Shown one piece after another: positions 16,543 through 24,854 of a stretch of DNA of 64,000 bases. Every line of letters starts with the position of its first letter. Positions within the stretch are counted from its first letter, which is position 1. The DNA is taken from positions 4,318,001 through 4,382,000 of the forward strand of contig NZ_CP015612.1 of NCBI RefSeq assembly GCF_002138415.1, written 5' to 3'. Origin of the DNA: Stenotrophomonas maltophilia (lineage in GTDB: Bacteria; Pseudomonadota; Gammaproteobacteria; Xanthomonadales; Xanthomonadaceae). The notes under the pieces were generated by a model that was given only the letters and a program-made list of their open reading frames with translations, was not told where the DNA came from and searched no databases. The position numbers and the translations under genes were made by a program.

Positions 16543-17778
16543 TCAGCGCAACCGGAAGGCCAACGCCGGTTCCACTTTGGCCGCGCTGAACGCCGGGATG
16601 ATTGCGGCCACCGAGCAGCCAAAGAACGTCACGCCCGCACCCGCCGCCATGGCCAACCCACTTACCGGAACAAGTTCTACTTGGCGCCCCAGGAGTAGAT
16701 TCATAAGTATCGCCAGCCCCATCCCGGCCAGCACGCCGATACTCGATATCAGTGCACTCTCGGTTGCGAAGAGAACAACTACATCACGCCGCGACGCACC
16801 AAGCGCGCGACGGATCGCCGTGGACCAACGCCTGCGGGAGACCCAGAAATGAGTCAAGCCAAATACACCCAGCGCCGATGATACTGTCACGATTGTCGCG
16901 ACGAGCAGGAGCACCTGTGATCTTGCCACATCCTTCCTGAAATTCCTCACCCTCAGTTCGGCCACTGTGCGAACTGGTTCCTGCACAAACCCCGGCATCG
17001 AAAGGGAGAGCGCGGTGAGTAGTCCTTGCTTCCCTCGATGATCAAAGGAGGCACTTCGCCGGGCAACATACAGGCCGCCGATGCTCTCACTTTCAATCTT
17101 CACTTCCGCAATCACGGCATCGCTGTCGCTTGGGGAGCGCGTGGATGCACTTCTGAAGTCGGTGACGACTCCTACGATTCTCAGAGCTATCGGGTAGCTA
17201 CCCCATACCTCGGCATGAATGATCTGCCCGAGGGGATTGCCTGCGGGAAATAGACGTTTGGATAGGCTGCTGGTTACCACAGCCGGAACGTGCAGCGATC
17301 CGCCGGCCTGCAGTGCGTCTCCCACCGCAGGCGCTCGGAGCGTTCTGAGACCAACTCCTTGAAGAACTGAGACACCCAATGTGTCGGAAAGACTCTCACT
17401 TCCAAAGTAGATATAGGGTCTGGCCACCGATAGCTCCCTGGAGGGCTCCAGGTAGACGTCCCCCCGCTCCACTGCAAATGGCGCAGGACCGATCGCCGCC
17501 ATGGTTATCCCTGGCACAGCGCGCATCGCGCGCAAACCGGCAGCCGAGCTGGTCGCATCTTCCTCCAGACCGATGATTCCTATGTTCTGGACAACAGCGA
17601 TATGACTCTCGCTGAGACCCGAATGCGTCCTGCTTCGCTGTGACGCATCGAGAACTACAGTGAAAAGATTGCACAGTACCGCCATGGCGATGGCGACCTG
17701 GACGATCAGCAATGTGGCTATAGCGGCATGCTTTCGTAGCGATCTCATTGTCATTGCTGCCGAACTGATGAACATCAT
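16543..17778 (-). CDS. FtsX/MacB-like ABC permease (second of pair)
   Basis: A 411-residue inner-membrane protein: an N-terminal helix (HAAIATLLIVQVAIAMAVLC), a large periplasmic MacB-type domain (about residues 45-275), and three C-terminal helices with the FtsX consensus (RRRWSTAIRRALGASRRDVV, ESALISSIGVLAGMGLAILM). The start ATG (17778) overlaps the TGA of the upstream permease as ATGA and is preceded by GGAGAA, so the two are translationally coupled. No MacB/LolD-type ATPase gene accompanies them. A role in peptide export or immunity is inferred from position. Confidence 0.85.
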   Translation of the reverse strand: MMFISSAAMTMRSLRKHAAIATLLIVQVAIAMAVLCNLFTVVLDASQRSRTHSGLSESHIAVVQNIGIIGLEEDATSSAAGLRAMRAVPGITMAAIGPAPFAVERGDVYLEPSRELSVARPYIYFGSESLSDTLGVSVLQGVGLRTLRAPAVGDALQAGGSLHVPAVVTSSLSKRLFPAGNPLGQIIHAEVWGSYPIALRIVGVVTDFRSASTRSPSDSDAVIAEVKIESESIGGLYVARRSASFDHRGKQGLLTALSLSMPGFVQEPVRTVAELRVRNFRKDVARSQVLLLVATIVTVSSALGVFGLTHFWVSRRRWSTAIRRALGASRRDVVVLFATESALISSIGVLAGMGLAILMNLLLGRQVELVPVSGLAMAAGAGVTFFGCSVAAIIPAFSAAKVEPALAFRLR

Positions 17779-19067
17779 CGCGCTTCTCCAGTGAGAAGGG
17801 ACGCTGGCAGGCGACTGGTCCTCCAAACAGGCACTGCGGCCGACAACATCGCAGAAAGCAACGCGATGACTGGACAAAGCAGAAGAAGCCATACGGGAAG
17901 TGAAAGATGCGCCGAGTGCTCTGGCGCAAGCCCTTTGACAATGTGGAATCCAACCAGTACCAATGGGACAGAGAGGACCCCGCCAAGTGTTCCCAGCATG
18001 GTCGATTGCAGGGCGAACTGCATGACCACGTCCCGCCGTGTTGCTCCCAATGATCTTCGAATGCCAGTTTCCCTCGCATTGTCAACGAATCCAGCAAGGA
18101 ACAACCCGGAAGCATTCACCAGGCAGATGATCAGTATGCCTACCGCAAACCATAGTTGCGTGTGGACATCTTCGGGAACGACGTCATTGATCTTCAGCCA
18201 CTCCAACAACGACATCACGTTGGGGTAAGCGTGAGTCGACCTGCCGCCTTCAACCTGTTCTTCCGCATAGTTCTTCAGCGCGACCCGGAATGCATCGAGC
18301 GTCGAGGCACCTTCCAATCGGACCCAGAACTGAAGCCATGCGCAGGAAGGGTGGTTCGGGTCGTCAAGAACACCTTTCCGACAAGTCATCCCTCCCATTC
18401 CATAGTCAGTCGGAAGCGCAATCCACGATGACAGCGGAATGTACAGCCGCTCGTTATCCGTATATGCGCCACCACGAAGATCATGGAATCGCGGTGCAGG
18501 ATTCCAGTCCTCGACGATCCCTACGATCACGAATGATCTTGTGGCGAGTTCCAGTTCCTTACCGAGCGCTGATTCCGTTCCGAAAAGTTCCCTGGAAAGG
18601 GAGCGGGAAATAACGGCCACTCGACTGCCGGCGTCATCGTCCTCTCTTCGCCAGAAACTCCCCGAGATCAGGTTCAGATCAAGTACTGACTGCGCGCCAT
18701 AGGTGAATCCCCTTACTGGTAGCATGCCCGCTCGGCGCTCCGAACCGTAGGATCTGTAAGGCAACCAGGATGATGAGGTCGCTACGCTCGGCACTCCAGT
18801 ACGATCCGAGAGCGCTTTCACGTCGTATAGCGCCAGTGTGGGAATTCGTCTGTTGTCAGACTCCCGGGATGAGCTATCCCTAAGATCAAGCTCTACGTGA
18901 TACAGCGTTCGGCTGACGGCTGGTGCAGGATCAGCACTCAATCCCATCCTGATCATCAGCATGGTCGCAAACGCGCTGATGCCGATTGCCAGCGAAGCGA
19001 CAATCAGGAGACTGAGCAGCCATGACCTTCCGATTCCCAACAGCGCGAGCTGAAGCGCGTAGCGCAT
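17775..19067 (-). CDS. FtsX/MacB-like ABC permease (first of pair)
   Basis: A 430-residue membrane protein with the same plan as its neighbour: the N-terminal helix (SLLIVASLAIGISAFATMLM), a periplasmic MacB-type domain with GSFWRREDDDAGSRVAVISR, and the C-terminal FtsX helices (GLFLAGFVDNARETGIRRSL, GATRRDVVMQFALQSTMLG). The ATG at 19067 follows GGGAG; ten extra codons upstream are unlikely. It begins 67 bases after the precursor stop, in the same direction. The two permeases probably form a heterodimer. Confidence 0.85.
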   Translation of the reverse strand: MRYALQLALLGIGRSWLLSLLIVASLAIGISAFATMLMIRMGLSADPAPAVSRTLYHVELDLRDSSSRESDNRRIPTLALYDVKALSDRTGVPSVATSSSWLPYRSYGSERRAGMLPVRGFTYGAQSVLDLNLISGSFWRREDDDAGSRVAVISRSLSRELFGTESALGKELELATRSFVIVGIVEDWNPAPRFHDLRGGAYTDNERLYIPLSSWIALPTDYGMGGMTCRKGVLDDPNHPSCAWLQFWVRLEGASTLDAFRVALKNYAEEQVEGGRSTHAYPNVMSLLEWLKINDVVPEDVHTQLWFAVGILIICLVNASGLFLAGFVDNARETGIRRSLGATRRDVVMQFALQSTMLGTLGGVLSVPLVLVGFHIVKGLAPEHSAHLSLPVWLLLLCPVIALLSAMLSAAVPVWRTSRLPASLLTGEAR

Positions 19068-19134
19068 CAATACATCTCCCCCGATTACATGCAGCACGTG
19101 CGCCGCCGGATCGGCGGCGCACTCCCATCAGCGA

Positions 19135-19320
19135 TCAGGATGCCTTACACGCGCAACCGGAAACGCAGTTTCCGCTATTGACTTTGCAGACTGCTCCGGA
19201 CGCTTGGACGCCGCCGGCTCCGAGCAATTCAATGGCACGTGGATCACGCACTTCGCAAAGGCCGTTTTCGTCATAGACGAATGGATAACAATCTTTGCCA
19301 CGCTGTTTCAGCTCGTTCAT
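19135..19320 (-). CDS. RiPP precursor peptide with double-glycine leader and Cys-rich core
   Basis: A 61-residue peptide. The leader (1-37) includes ENGLCEVRDPRAIELLGAGG, ending in the double glycine expected for cleavage by the C39 exporter. The predicted core (38-61) is small, Gly/Ser/Ala-rich and carries four Cys at 45, 52, 56 and 58 (AVCKVNSGNCVSGCACKAS at the end). The ATG at 19320 follows GGGAGATGAC. A longer in-frame reading exists upstream, but the ribosome site and leader logic favour this start. It heads the cluster of two permeases, C39 exporter and radical SAM enzyme. Thioether crosslinks on the Cys residues are a plausible modification but are inferred only. Confidence 0.75.
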   Translation of the reverse strand: MNELKQRGKDCYPFVYDENGLCEVRDPRAIELLGAGGVQASGAVCKVNSGNCVSGCACKAS

Positions 19321-19879
19321 GTCATCTCCCTGGTGCTGTTGTTGCCCACATCGGATTCTCTGGTCCGAGGGGATCTGCCGGAGTTCGGCAAATTCGATGC
19401 TTCCGTTCGCGAGTGATCTGGCTTCGTTTCTTTCACTGTTTGCGGCAAGCATCCAATAGGTTTTCTCTATCTGGGAGGAGCCTGGCAGCGATTCCTGGGG
19501 CAATCCTTTGAAATGGTTGGAATTAAATTCGACGGCGGCGCGTATGGCTTAATGTCGTGACCGCCGAAGGCAGAAGAGAAGTGCGGCCGAACACGTCATG
19601 TGGCGTACGTAATCGCTCAATACGGCCCTGCCTCGTTCGAAATGAATGCCAAAACTCTCCGCCAATCACCGTTTCTCCAGCGCTGGTGGCTATCACGAAA
19701 CCTGTTGCGGCGCATACCAGCAGTTCTAGAGAGGAAAGCGGCATTGGGCGAACACTCATGACCAGTCGAACCGGGCCGGGGTTGATCGGAATCTTCTTAG
19801 CCACCTCAACACCAATTCCCGATAGTCCGCTGCAGGTCACGTAACGCACCATCGAGTGCCCTTCTGCAGGAAACCACAC
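19321..19879. other. Divergent region between the precursor and intact comM
   Basis: No supportable gene. Open frames at 19557-19844 and in-frame upstream of the precursor lack ribosome sites and family features. The segment from 19814 (AATTCCCGATAGTCC) to the comM start is the second copy of the sequence at 12516-12563, so the direct repeat begins in the comM leader. The precursor promoter must lie in the AT-richer part (about 19400-19560). Confidence 0.55.
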
Positions 19880-21382
19880 ATGAGCCTGGCGCTGGTCCAC
19901 AGCCGTGCCCGCGCCGGGGTTGATGCCCCGTTGGTGCGGGTGGAAGTGCATCTCTCCGGTGGCCTGCCCGTTACCCAGATCGTGGGCTTGGCCGAGACCA
20001 GCGTACGCGAGTCGCGCGAGCGCGTCCGTGCCGCCCTGCTCTGCGCACGCTTCGACTTTCCGCAGCGACGCATCACGTTGAATCTCGCGCCTGCCGACTT
20101 GCCCAAGGAGGGTGGTCGCTACGACCTGGCGATTGCCTTGGGCATTCTGGCGGCCAGCGGCCAGGTCGATCCGCAGTCGCTGCTGCAGTACGAATTCCTG
20201 GGCGAGCTTGGCCTGACCGGTGAACTGCGGCCGGTAGCCGGAGCGCTGCCGGCGGCGATTGCGGCGGCAGAAGCCGGGCGCATTCTGGTGGTGCCGCCAG
20301 GGAATGCCGCCGAGGCGGCGCTGGCCGAGCACGCTGATGTGCGTGTGGCGCGCACGCTGCTGGAGTGCTGCGCCGGGCTGGGCAATCCGCGCCTGCTGCC
20401 GCCCGTGGAGCGCGTGGACACGACGCCCTTGCCGCTACCGGATCTGGCCGACGTGCGCGGGCAGGCGCATGCTCGGCGCGCATTGGAAGTGGCTGCCGCC
20501 GGTGGGCACCATCTGTTGTTGATCGGCAGCCCTGGCTGCGGCAAGACGCTGTTGGCCTCGCGCCTACCCAGCTTGTTGCCGGATACCGAAGAGACTGAGG
20601 CGCTGCAACAGGCCGCGATTGCGTCAGTGAGTTGCGAAGGGCTGGATCCAAGACGATGGCGGCAGCGACCCTTTCGGGCGCCGCATCACAGCGCGAGTGC
20701 GGCGGCGCTGGTGGGCGGTGGCAATCCGCCGTGCCCCGGCGAAATCTCGCTGGCCCATCACGGTGTCCTTTTCCTCGATGAGCTTCCAGAATGGAACCGC
20801 AGCGCGCTGGAAACCCTGCGCGAGCCGCTGGAATCCGGCCACATCCGCATCGCCCGCGCGGCGCGCAGCGTGCAGTATCCCGCGCGGTTCCAGCTGGTGG
20901 CAGCGATGAACCCTTGCCCGTGTGGCTGGGCCGGGGACCGCAGCAACCGCTGCCTGTGCAGCGACGAACGTATCAACCGCTATCGCGCACGCGTCTCCGG
21001 TCCGTTACTGGATCGCATCGACCTGCATATCAGCGTTACGCGTATGGATGCGGTGGAGCTACGGGAAAGCACGCCGCTGGGCGAGCCCAGTGCTGCGGTA
21101 CGTGCACGGGTGGAAGCCGCGCATGCCCGGCAGCAGGCGCGTGGCGAGCTCAATGCGCATCTGTTGCCAGCGGCGCTGCGGGCCTGCACCAAGCTGAGCG
21201 AGGCCGACCAGGATCTGCTGGAGCAGGCGATTGAGCGCCTGCAGCTTTCCGCACGGGCGATGCACCGGATTCTGCGGGTGGCGCGCACGATTGCCGACCT
21301 GGCTGATTATGAAACGATCCAGACCGCGCATTTGGCTGAGGCAATTGGTTACCGGCAGCTGGATCGAGCCCTCCAACCCTGA
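19880..21382 (+). CDS. comM: ComM/YifB-family AAA+ ATPase (Mg chelatase-like), intact
   Basis: ComM is a hexameric helicase that extends branch migration during natural transformation. The 500-residue protein is full length: the N-terminal Lon-like subdomain (HLSGGLPVTQIVGLAETSVR), Walker A GSPGCGKTLLAS, Walker B GVLFLDELPEW, sensor region LVAAMNPCPCGW with the Cys-rich insert CNRCLCSDERINRYRARVSG-like, and the arginine-finger region GPLLDRIDLHI. The ATG at 19880 aligns with the duplicate at 12564. It is the first gene on the right side of the accessory interval. A stop shortly precedes a small secreted-protein gene. Confidence 0.93.
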   Translation: MSLALVHSRARAGVDAPLVRVEVHLSGGLPVTQIVGLAETSVRESRERVRAALLCARFDFPQRRITLNLAPADLPKEGGRYDLAIALGILAASGQVDPQSLLQYEFLGELGLTGELRPVAGALPAAIAAAEAGRILVVPPGNAAEAALAEHADVRVARTLLECCAGLGNPRLLPPVERVDTTPLPLPDLADVRGQAHARRALEVAAAGGHHLLLIGSPGCGKTLLASRLPSLLPDTEETEALQQAAIASVSCEGLDPRRWRQRPFRAPHHSASAAALVGGGNPPCPGEISLAHHGVLFLDELPEWNRSALETLREPLESGHIRIARAARSVQYPARFQLVAAMNPCPCGWAGDRSNRCLCSDERINRYRARVSGPLLDRIDLHISVTRMDAVELRESTPLGEPSAAVRARVEAAHARQQARGELNAHLLPAALRACTKLSEADQDLLEQAIERLQLSARAMHRILRVARTIADLADYETIQTAHLAEAIGYRQLDRALQP

Positions 21383-21570
21383 TGAGAACTCCACCTGTTT
21401 ACCGCGGCGGGACTTACACGAACGCGAGCCAACGCGGTGTAAATACCGCAAACGGAATTTCTTGTTCACACCACCGTGGAGATACAGATTGGAAACAAGA
21501 GTATTTTTCAGATACCATCGAAAGTGCACCACGTAGTTCACTTCAGATATGTACCTTTATGGAGGAAGTC

Positions 21571-21831
21571 ATGAAGAAGTTGATTATGGTAGCAGCGCTC
21601 TTGCTACTGACTGCCAGCATCTCCGGCACTGCATTTGGCGCTATTCTGCAGATCCAGGGATTTGGATCCGGCCTTAGCCAATCTCAAGCAACGCAGATTG
21701 CAGCGTCCAACGCTTCCAACCAATGCGCCATTCAGGGCGGCCATAGTGTCGGCTTTTTTCACGTAACCATGGCAACGCAGAATGGGCCCACCTGGTTTGT
21801 CAACGGCGTACTTCCCTGCGACGTGCCTTGA
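21571..21831 (+). CDS. Small secreted protein of unknown function
   Basis: An 86-residue protein with a clear Sec signal (KKLIMVAALLLLTASISGTA then FG-A), an ideal ribosome site (GGAGGAAGTC) before the ATG at 21571, and a short mature part rich in Gly/Ser/Gln/Asn (GFGSGLSQSQATQIAASNAS) with two Cys (NQCAIQGG, LPCDVP) likely to pair in the periplasm. No family recognised. It is separated from comM by 188 bases of AT-richer sequence and followed by a long hairpin. Confidence 0.7.
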   Translation: MKKLIMVAALLLLTASISGTAFGAILQIQGFGSGLSQSQATQIAASNASNQCAIQGGHSVGFFHVTMATQNGPTWFVNGVLPCDVP

Positions 21832-21852
21832 TGACTTGAACTGATCCAATCA

Positions 21853-21943
21853 GGGAGACCTGGACAAACGCTTGTACCAATCGAATAACCTCAGCAATCC
21901 GCCTCGCGCCGATCCTGCGCTTACGGGTTTGCCCAGGTCTCCC
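21853..21943. other. Long inverted repeat with 54-base loop
   Basis: GGGAGACCTGG-aCAAACg (21853-21870) pairs with gGGTTTG-CCCAGGTCTCCC (21925-21943), about 17 pairs with one bulge. The loop contains no gene. It may be a terminator-like or small-RNA structure after the secreted-protein gene. It is unlike the REP family seen elsewhere. Confidence 0.6.
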
Positions 21944-22070
21944 CTCACCGGATTGTCTGGAAAATAACCTCATCTGATCTACGGCCTATTTTTGAACGGT
22001 CTATCGATGGTTGGACTGGTCTATGCGCGTCTCAGTGCCAGCGTCCAGCAACCGTTCAACCTTGGGTTTG

Positions 22071-22107
22071 GGGTCTGATCCCTTTGCACCGCAAAGGGTT
22101 CTGACCC
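22071..22107. repeat. Dispersed palindromic repeat (GGGTCTGATCCCTTTGC type)
   Basis: GGGTCTGATCCCTTTGC and GCAAAGGGTTCTGACCC form an imperfect palindrome around a 3-base loop. Two relatives occur at 53237-53276 and 53301-53340. The repeat lies just beyond the stop of the TonB receptor gene. Confidence 0.7.
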
Positions 22108-22121
22108 AGCCCCTCGTTGCC

Positions 22122-24440
22122 TCAGAACGCCATTGAGGTACTGAACATCAGCTGCCGGGGCGCACTGCGCTGCAGGGTCTGGTAATCCCCCGAGAACGAC
22201 GAGCCGGCGATGGTGGCGGTGCCGATGTTGTGGCGGTTGAACAGGTTGCTCACGTCCAGCCGCAGCTCGAGCCCCGGCACCGCACTGTCCGCACCGAAGC
22301 GGTAGGCCGCGTAGGTGTTGACCTGCCAGAAGGTCGGCACGCGGATGTCGTTCTCGTAGGTGAAGGGCTGGCGCAGGTAGGAGGTGCTGGTGGCACCGAA
22401 GCGCCAGTCACCGAAGTGCGCGGAAAGATCACTCACCAGCGAGATCTGCGGGTAGCCCGGCTGGGCGTTGCCCTTGATCGGGTACACCGTGTCGCCCACC
22501 ACGAAATCGCTGTCGTAGTACGAACGGGCCACGGCCACGCCCTGGTAGAACTGCAGGTGGTCGGTCAGGTCGGCGGTGATGCCCAGGTCGGCGCCGATCA
22601 CGTGCATCTTCGGCATCAGCCGAACGGTGTTGATCTGCGCGAACTGGGTACCGATGGCAGCCGACAGCAGGCGGTTGCGGATGTCGTTGTAGAACACGTC
22701 GCCGGTTATCGTCAGCCGGTCGAAGCGATGCGATGCGCCCACGGTCAGGTTCCAGTTCTTCTCCGGGCGCAGCGTGCCGGCCACGCGGTCGAACTCTTCC
22801 TGGTCGGTGATGGTCCATGCCGAGGCGGTGTAGCCGATGTTGCCGCGCTGGGCCACGCGATAGCCATTCATGGTGTTGGCCAGGTCGATGAAGGCGTCGG
22901 TGGATTCGGTCGGGCTCCAGAACAGCGAGACGTGCGGCAGGAAGTTGCTCTTGGCCCGCAGCGTGCCGTTCACCGGCCGGTCTTTGGCATCCCCCAGGCC
23001 GCCACCGCTGGTGCGGAAGTCCACCGCCTTGAAGCCGACACCCAGCTTCAGCGTGTCGTTCAGCACGATGTCGTCCTGCAGGTAGAACTGGCGCGAGCGG
23101 GTCACCCAGCTCGACGCGTTGTCGGTCTTGAACGCGGGGCCATACACATCGAACGGACCGGTGGCCTTCAGCGGCGGGCCCTCGCCCAGCAGCGGCTGCT
23201 GGTACCACTCGGTCTTGGCCGCGGCCTTGCTCTTCTCCTGCCAGAAACCGGCAGTGAAGGTGTGCGCGCCGGTCTCGAACTGCAGGTTCACCATGCCTCC
23301 CTGGCGGTTGAGGCGCGGCGTCTGTACCTGTTCGGAGAACGGTGCGCCGTTGGGCGACGGTACGGTCGGGTCGGTCAGCGTGGCCTGGGTGTGGCTGTTG
23401 GCGTTGTACAGCTGCACGTTGCCACTCAGCGCCGGGGTGATCTGGAAGCGATGGTTGATCGATGACACGCGGTCGCGGGTGGTCTGGCCGGTGTCGTACG
23501 GAATCAGTTCGGACAGCTCACCGCAGGTGTAGGCGCCGCAGGATTTGTCCGCGTTTTCCGGCGAGGCCACGTACCACGCCCACGCATAATCGGGATAGAA
23601 GATGTCGGCCTTCCAGCCCAGCTTGCGGATCATGTCGAAGGAGATGTTGTTGTAGCCCCAGACCTTGGCCTTGCTGTCGGACAGGAACACGGTGACATCG
23701 CCCCAGGCGACGTCCTGCTGCAGCTTCAGGTCGCCGCGCAGGAAATTCTGCGTGCCCTCGCCCTGGTACTTGTCGGCCGATACACGCTGCAGGTCGACCA
23801 GCACTTTCGGTCCGTACTCGCCGAGCTGGCCAGTCTGCCCGGACACGGTGGTGACCAACGTGTTGTTGCTGCCCACGCCCTGTTTCACGCGCAGGCTGGG
23901 TGTGTCCTGCAGCTCGCGCAGGCGGTATTCCAGGCTGCCGCCGTTGACGCTGCTGGAGAACACGCTGACCGGTGCGCCGCCGGGGCTGACCGTGATCGCG
24001 CCGATGCCATCAGGCACGCCCACGTTCACCACGCTGGTGCCGGTCAGCGAGAGGAAGCCGTTGTCGTTCAGCGGCACGCCTTCGAAGGTGATGCCCATTT
24101 CATTCATGCGGAAGCCGCGCACGAACAGGCTGGTGGCCGAGATATCCAGGCCCAGCCCGTCGGTGGCGGTGTAGCTGGCACCGGGCACCTGCTTGAGCAT
24201 GGCCAGGCCGTTGTTGCCGGTGGCCATGGCGTCGAGGTCTTCGGCCTTGATGATGTAGCGGTTGGGGCCGACCACCTGGGTTGGGGCGACGGCCGCACCG
24301 CGCGGCGTTGCGATGACCTGCAGGGCGTTGAGCGTGGTGGGCGAGTCGTGCGCGGCATCGTGCGTTTCTGCGGCGTACGCAGGTGCGGCGATGGCCGTGA
24401 TGATGGCCAGGGCGAGGCGCGTCGTGGGTGGGGTGTTCAT
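22122..24440 (-). CDS. TonB-dependent outer-membrane receptor
   Basis: A 772-residue receptor: signal peptide (LALAIITAIAAPAYA), plug domain with NRYIIKAEDLDAM, LKQVPGASY, FVRGFRMNEMGITFEGVPLN and GSLEYRLRELQD, then a beta barrel ending in the aromatic terminus LMFSTSMAF. The length fits a standard receptor and no signalling extension is present. A Cys pair (KSCGAYTCGEL) lies in an extracellular loop. The ATG at 24440 is chosen for the signal peptide. No adjacent transporter or regulator reveals the substrate; iron-siderophore type is a guess from the plug sequence. Confidence 0.9.
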   Translation of the reverse strand: MNTPPTTRLALAIITAIAAPAYAAETHDAAHDSPTTLNALQVIATPRGAAVAPTQVVGPNRYIIKAEDLDAMATGNNGLAMLKQVPGASYTATDGLGLDISATSLFVRGFRMNEMGITFEGVPLNDNGFLSLTGTSVVNVGVPDGIGAITVSPGGAPVSVFSSSVNGGSLEYRLRELQDTPSLRVKQGVGSNNTLVTTVSGQTGQLGEYGPKVLVDLQRVSADKYQGEGTQNFLRGDLKLQQDVAWGDVTVFLSDSKAKVWGYNNISFDMIRKLGWKADIFYPDYAWAWYVASPENADKSCGAYTCGELSELIPYDTGQTTRDRVSSINHRFQITPALSGNVQLYNANSHTQATLTDPTVPSPNGAPFSEQVQTPRLNRQGGMVNLQFETGAHTFTAGFWQEKSKAAAKTEWYQQPLLGEGPPLKATGPFDVYGPAFKTDNASSWVTRSRQFYLQDDIVLNDTLKLGVGFKAVDFRTSGGGLGDAKDRPVNGTLRAKSNFLPHVSLFWSPTESTDAFIDLANTMNGYRVAQRGNIGYTASAWTITDQEEFDRVAGTLRPEKNWNLTVGASHRFDRLTITGDVFYNDIRNRLLSAAIGTQFAQINTVRLMPKMHVIGADLGITADLTDHLQFYQGVAVARSYYDSDFVVGDTVYPIKGNAQPGYPQISLVSDLSAHFGDWRFGATSTSYLRQPFTYENDIRVPTFWQVNTYAAYRFGADSAVPGLELRLDVSNLFNRHNIGTATIAGSSFSGDYQTLQRSAPRQLMFSTSMAF

Positions 24441-24854
24441 GGGCAGATCCAAGGTGCAGGGAGAGAGCGGCGCAGGCGCACGCCCAGCGCGTTGCAGCAC
24501 CGGTGTCGGCGCCCTGGCTGGCGATGCGATTACGTTGAGGGAGTGACGGCGCGGTGCGCGCCGGTCAGCAGACGAAGGCGATCATCTGCCGTGGGATTCG
24601 ATGGGGTGATTTCGACGTGCGAAATTCTTGCATCGCACTGCCGCATTCGCCATTGCACCGTGGTACAGCGCGAATGGCGATGGGGATGGGTGGGCTATAC
24701 GTGGGTATAGCCTGGCGCTTGCCGTCTACGTGTGCCAACCAAGGTTGGCACCTACCGGGGTCTGTGAGGCATGGTAGAGGCCGACCTTGGTCGGCGCTTG
24801 CCGTCTGCGTGTGCCAACCAAGGTTGGCACCTACCAGGGCATAGGGACGCGCGG
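24441..24854. repeat. Gap with three REP palindromes
   Basis: Upstream of the TonB receptor there is no gene for 414 bases. GTGCCAACCAAGGTTGGCAC occurs at 24732-24751 and again at 24811-24830, each preceded by a nearly identical tract (gcgcttgccgtct). An inverted relative (GTAGAGGCCGACCTTGGTCG) lies between at about 24774. The 79-base spacing suggests a small tandem duplication of a REP unit. AT-rich sequence near 24590-24680 may hold the receptor's promoter. Confidence 0.7.

Noticed and set aside
19321..19503. In-frame N-terminal extension of the RiPP precursor to 122 residues
   Set aside because: A strong ribosome site lies directly before the internal ATG at 19320 and the 61-residue form has a normal leader length. 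The extension looks like leader DNA.
19557..19844. A 95-codon plus-strand frame before comM
   Set aside because: No ribosome site, no family features, and it overlaps the repeated comM leader.
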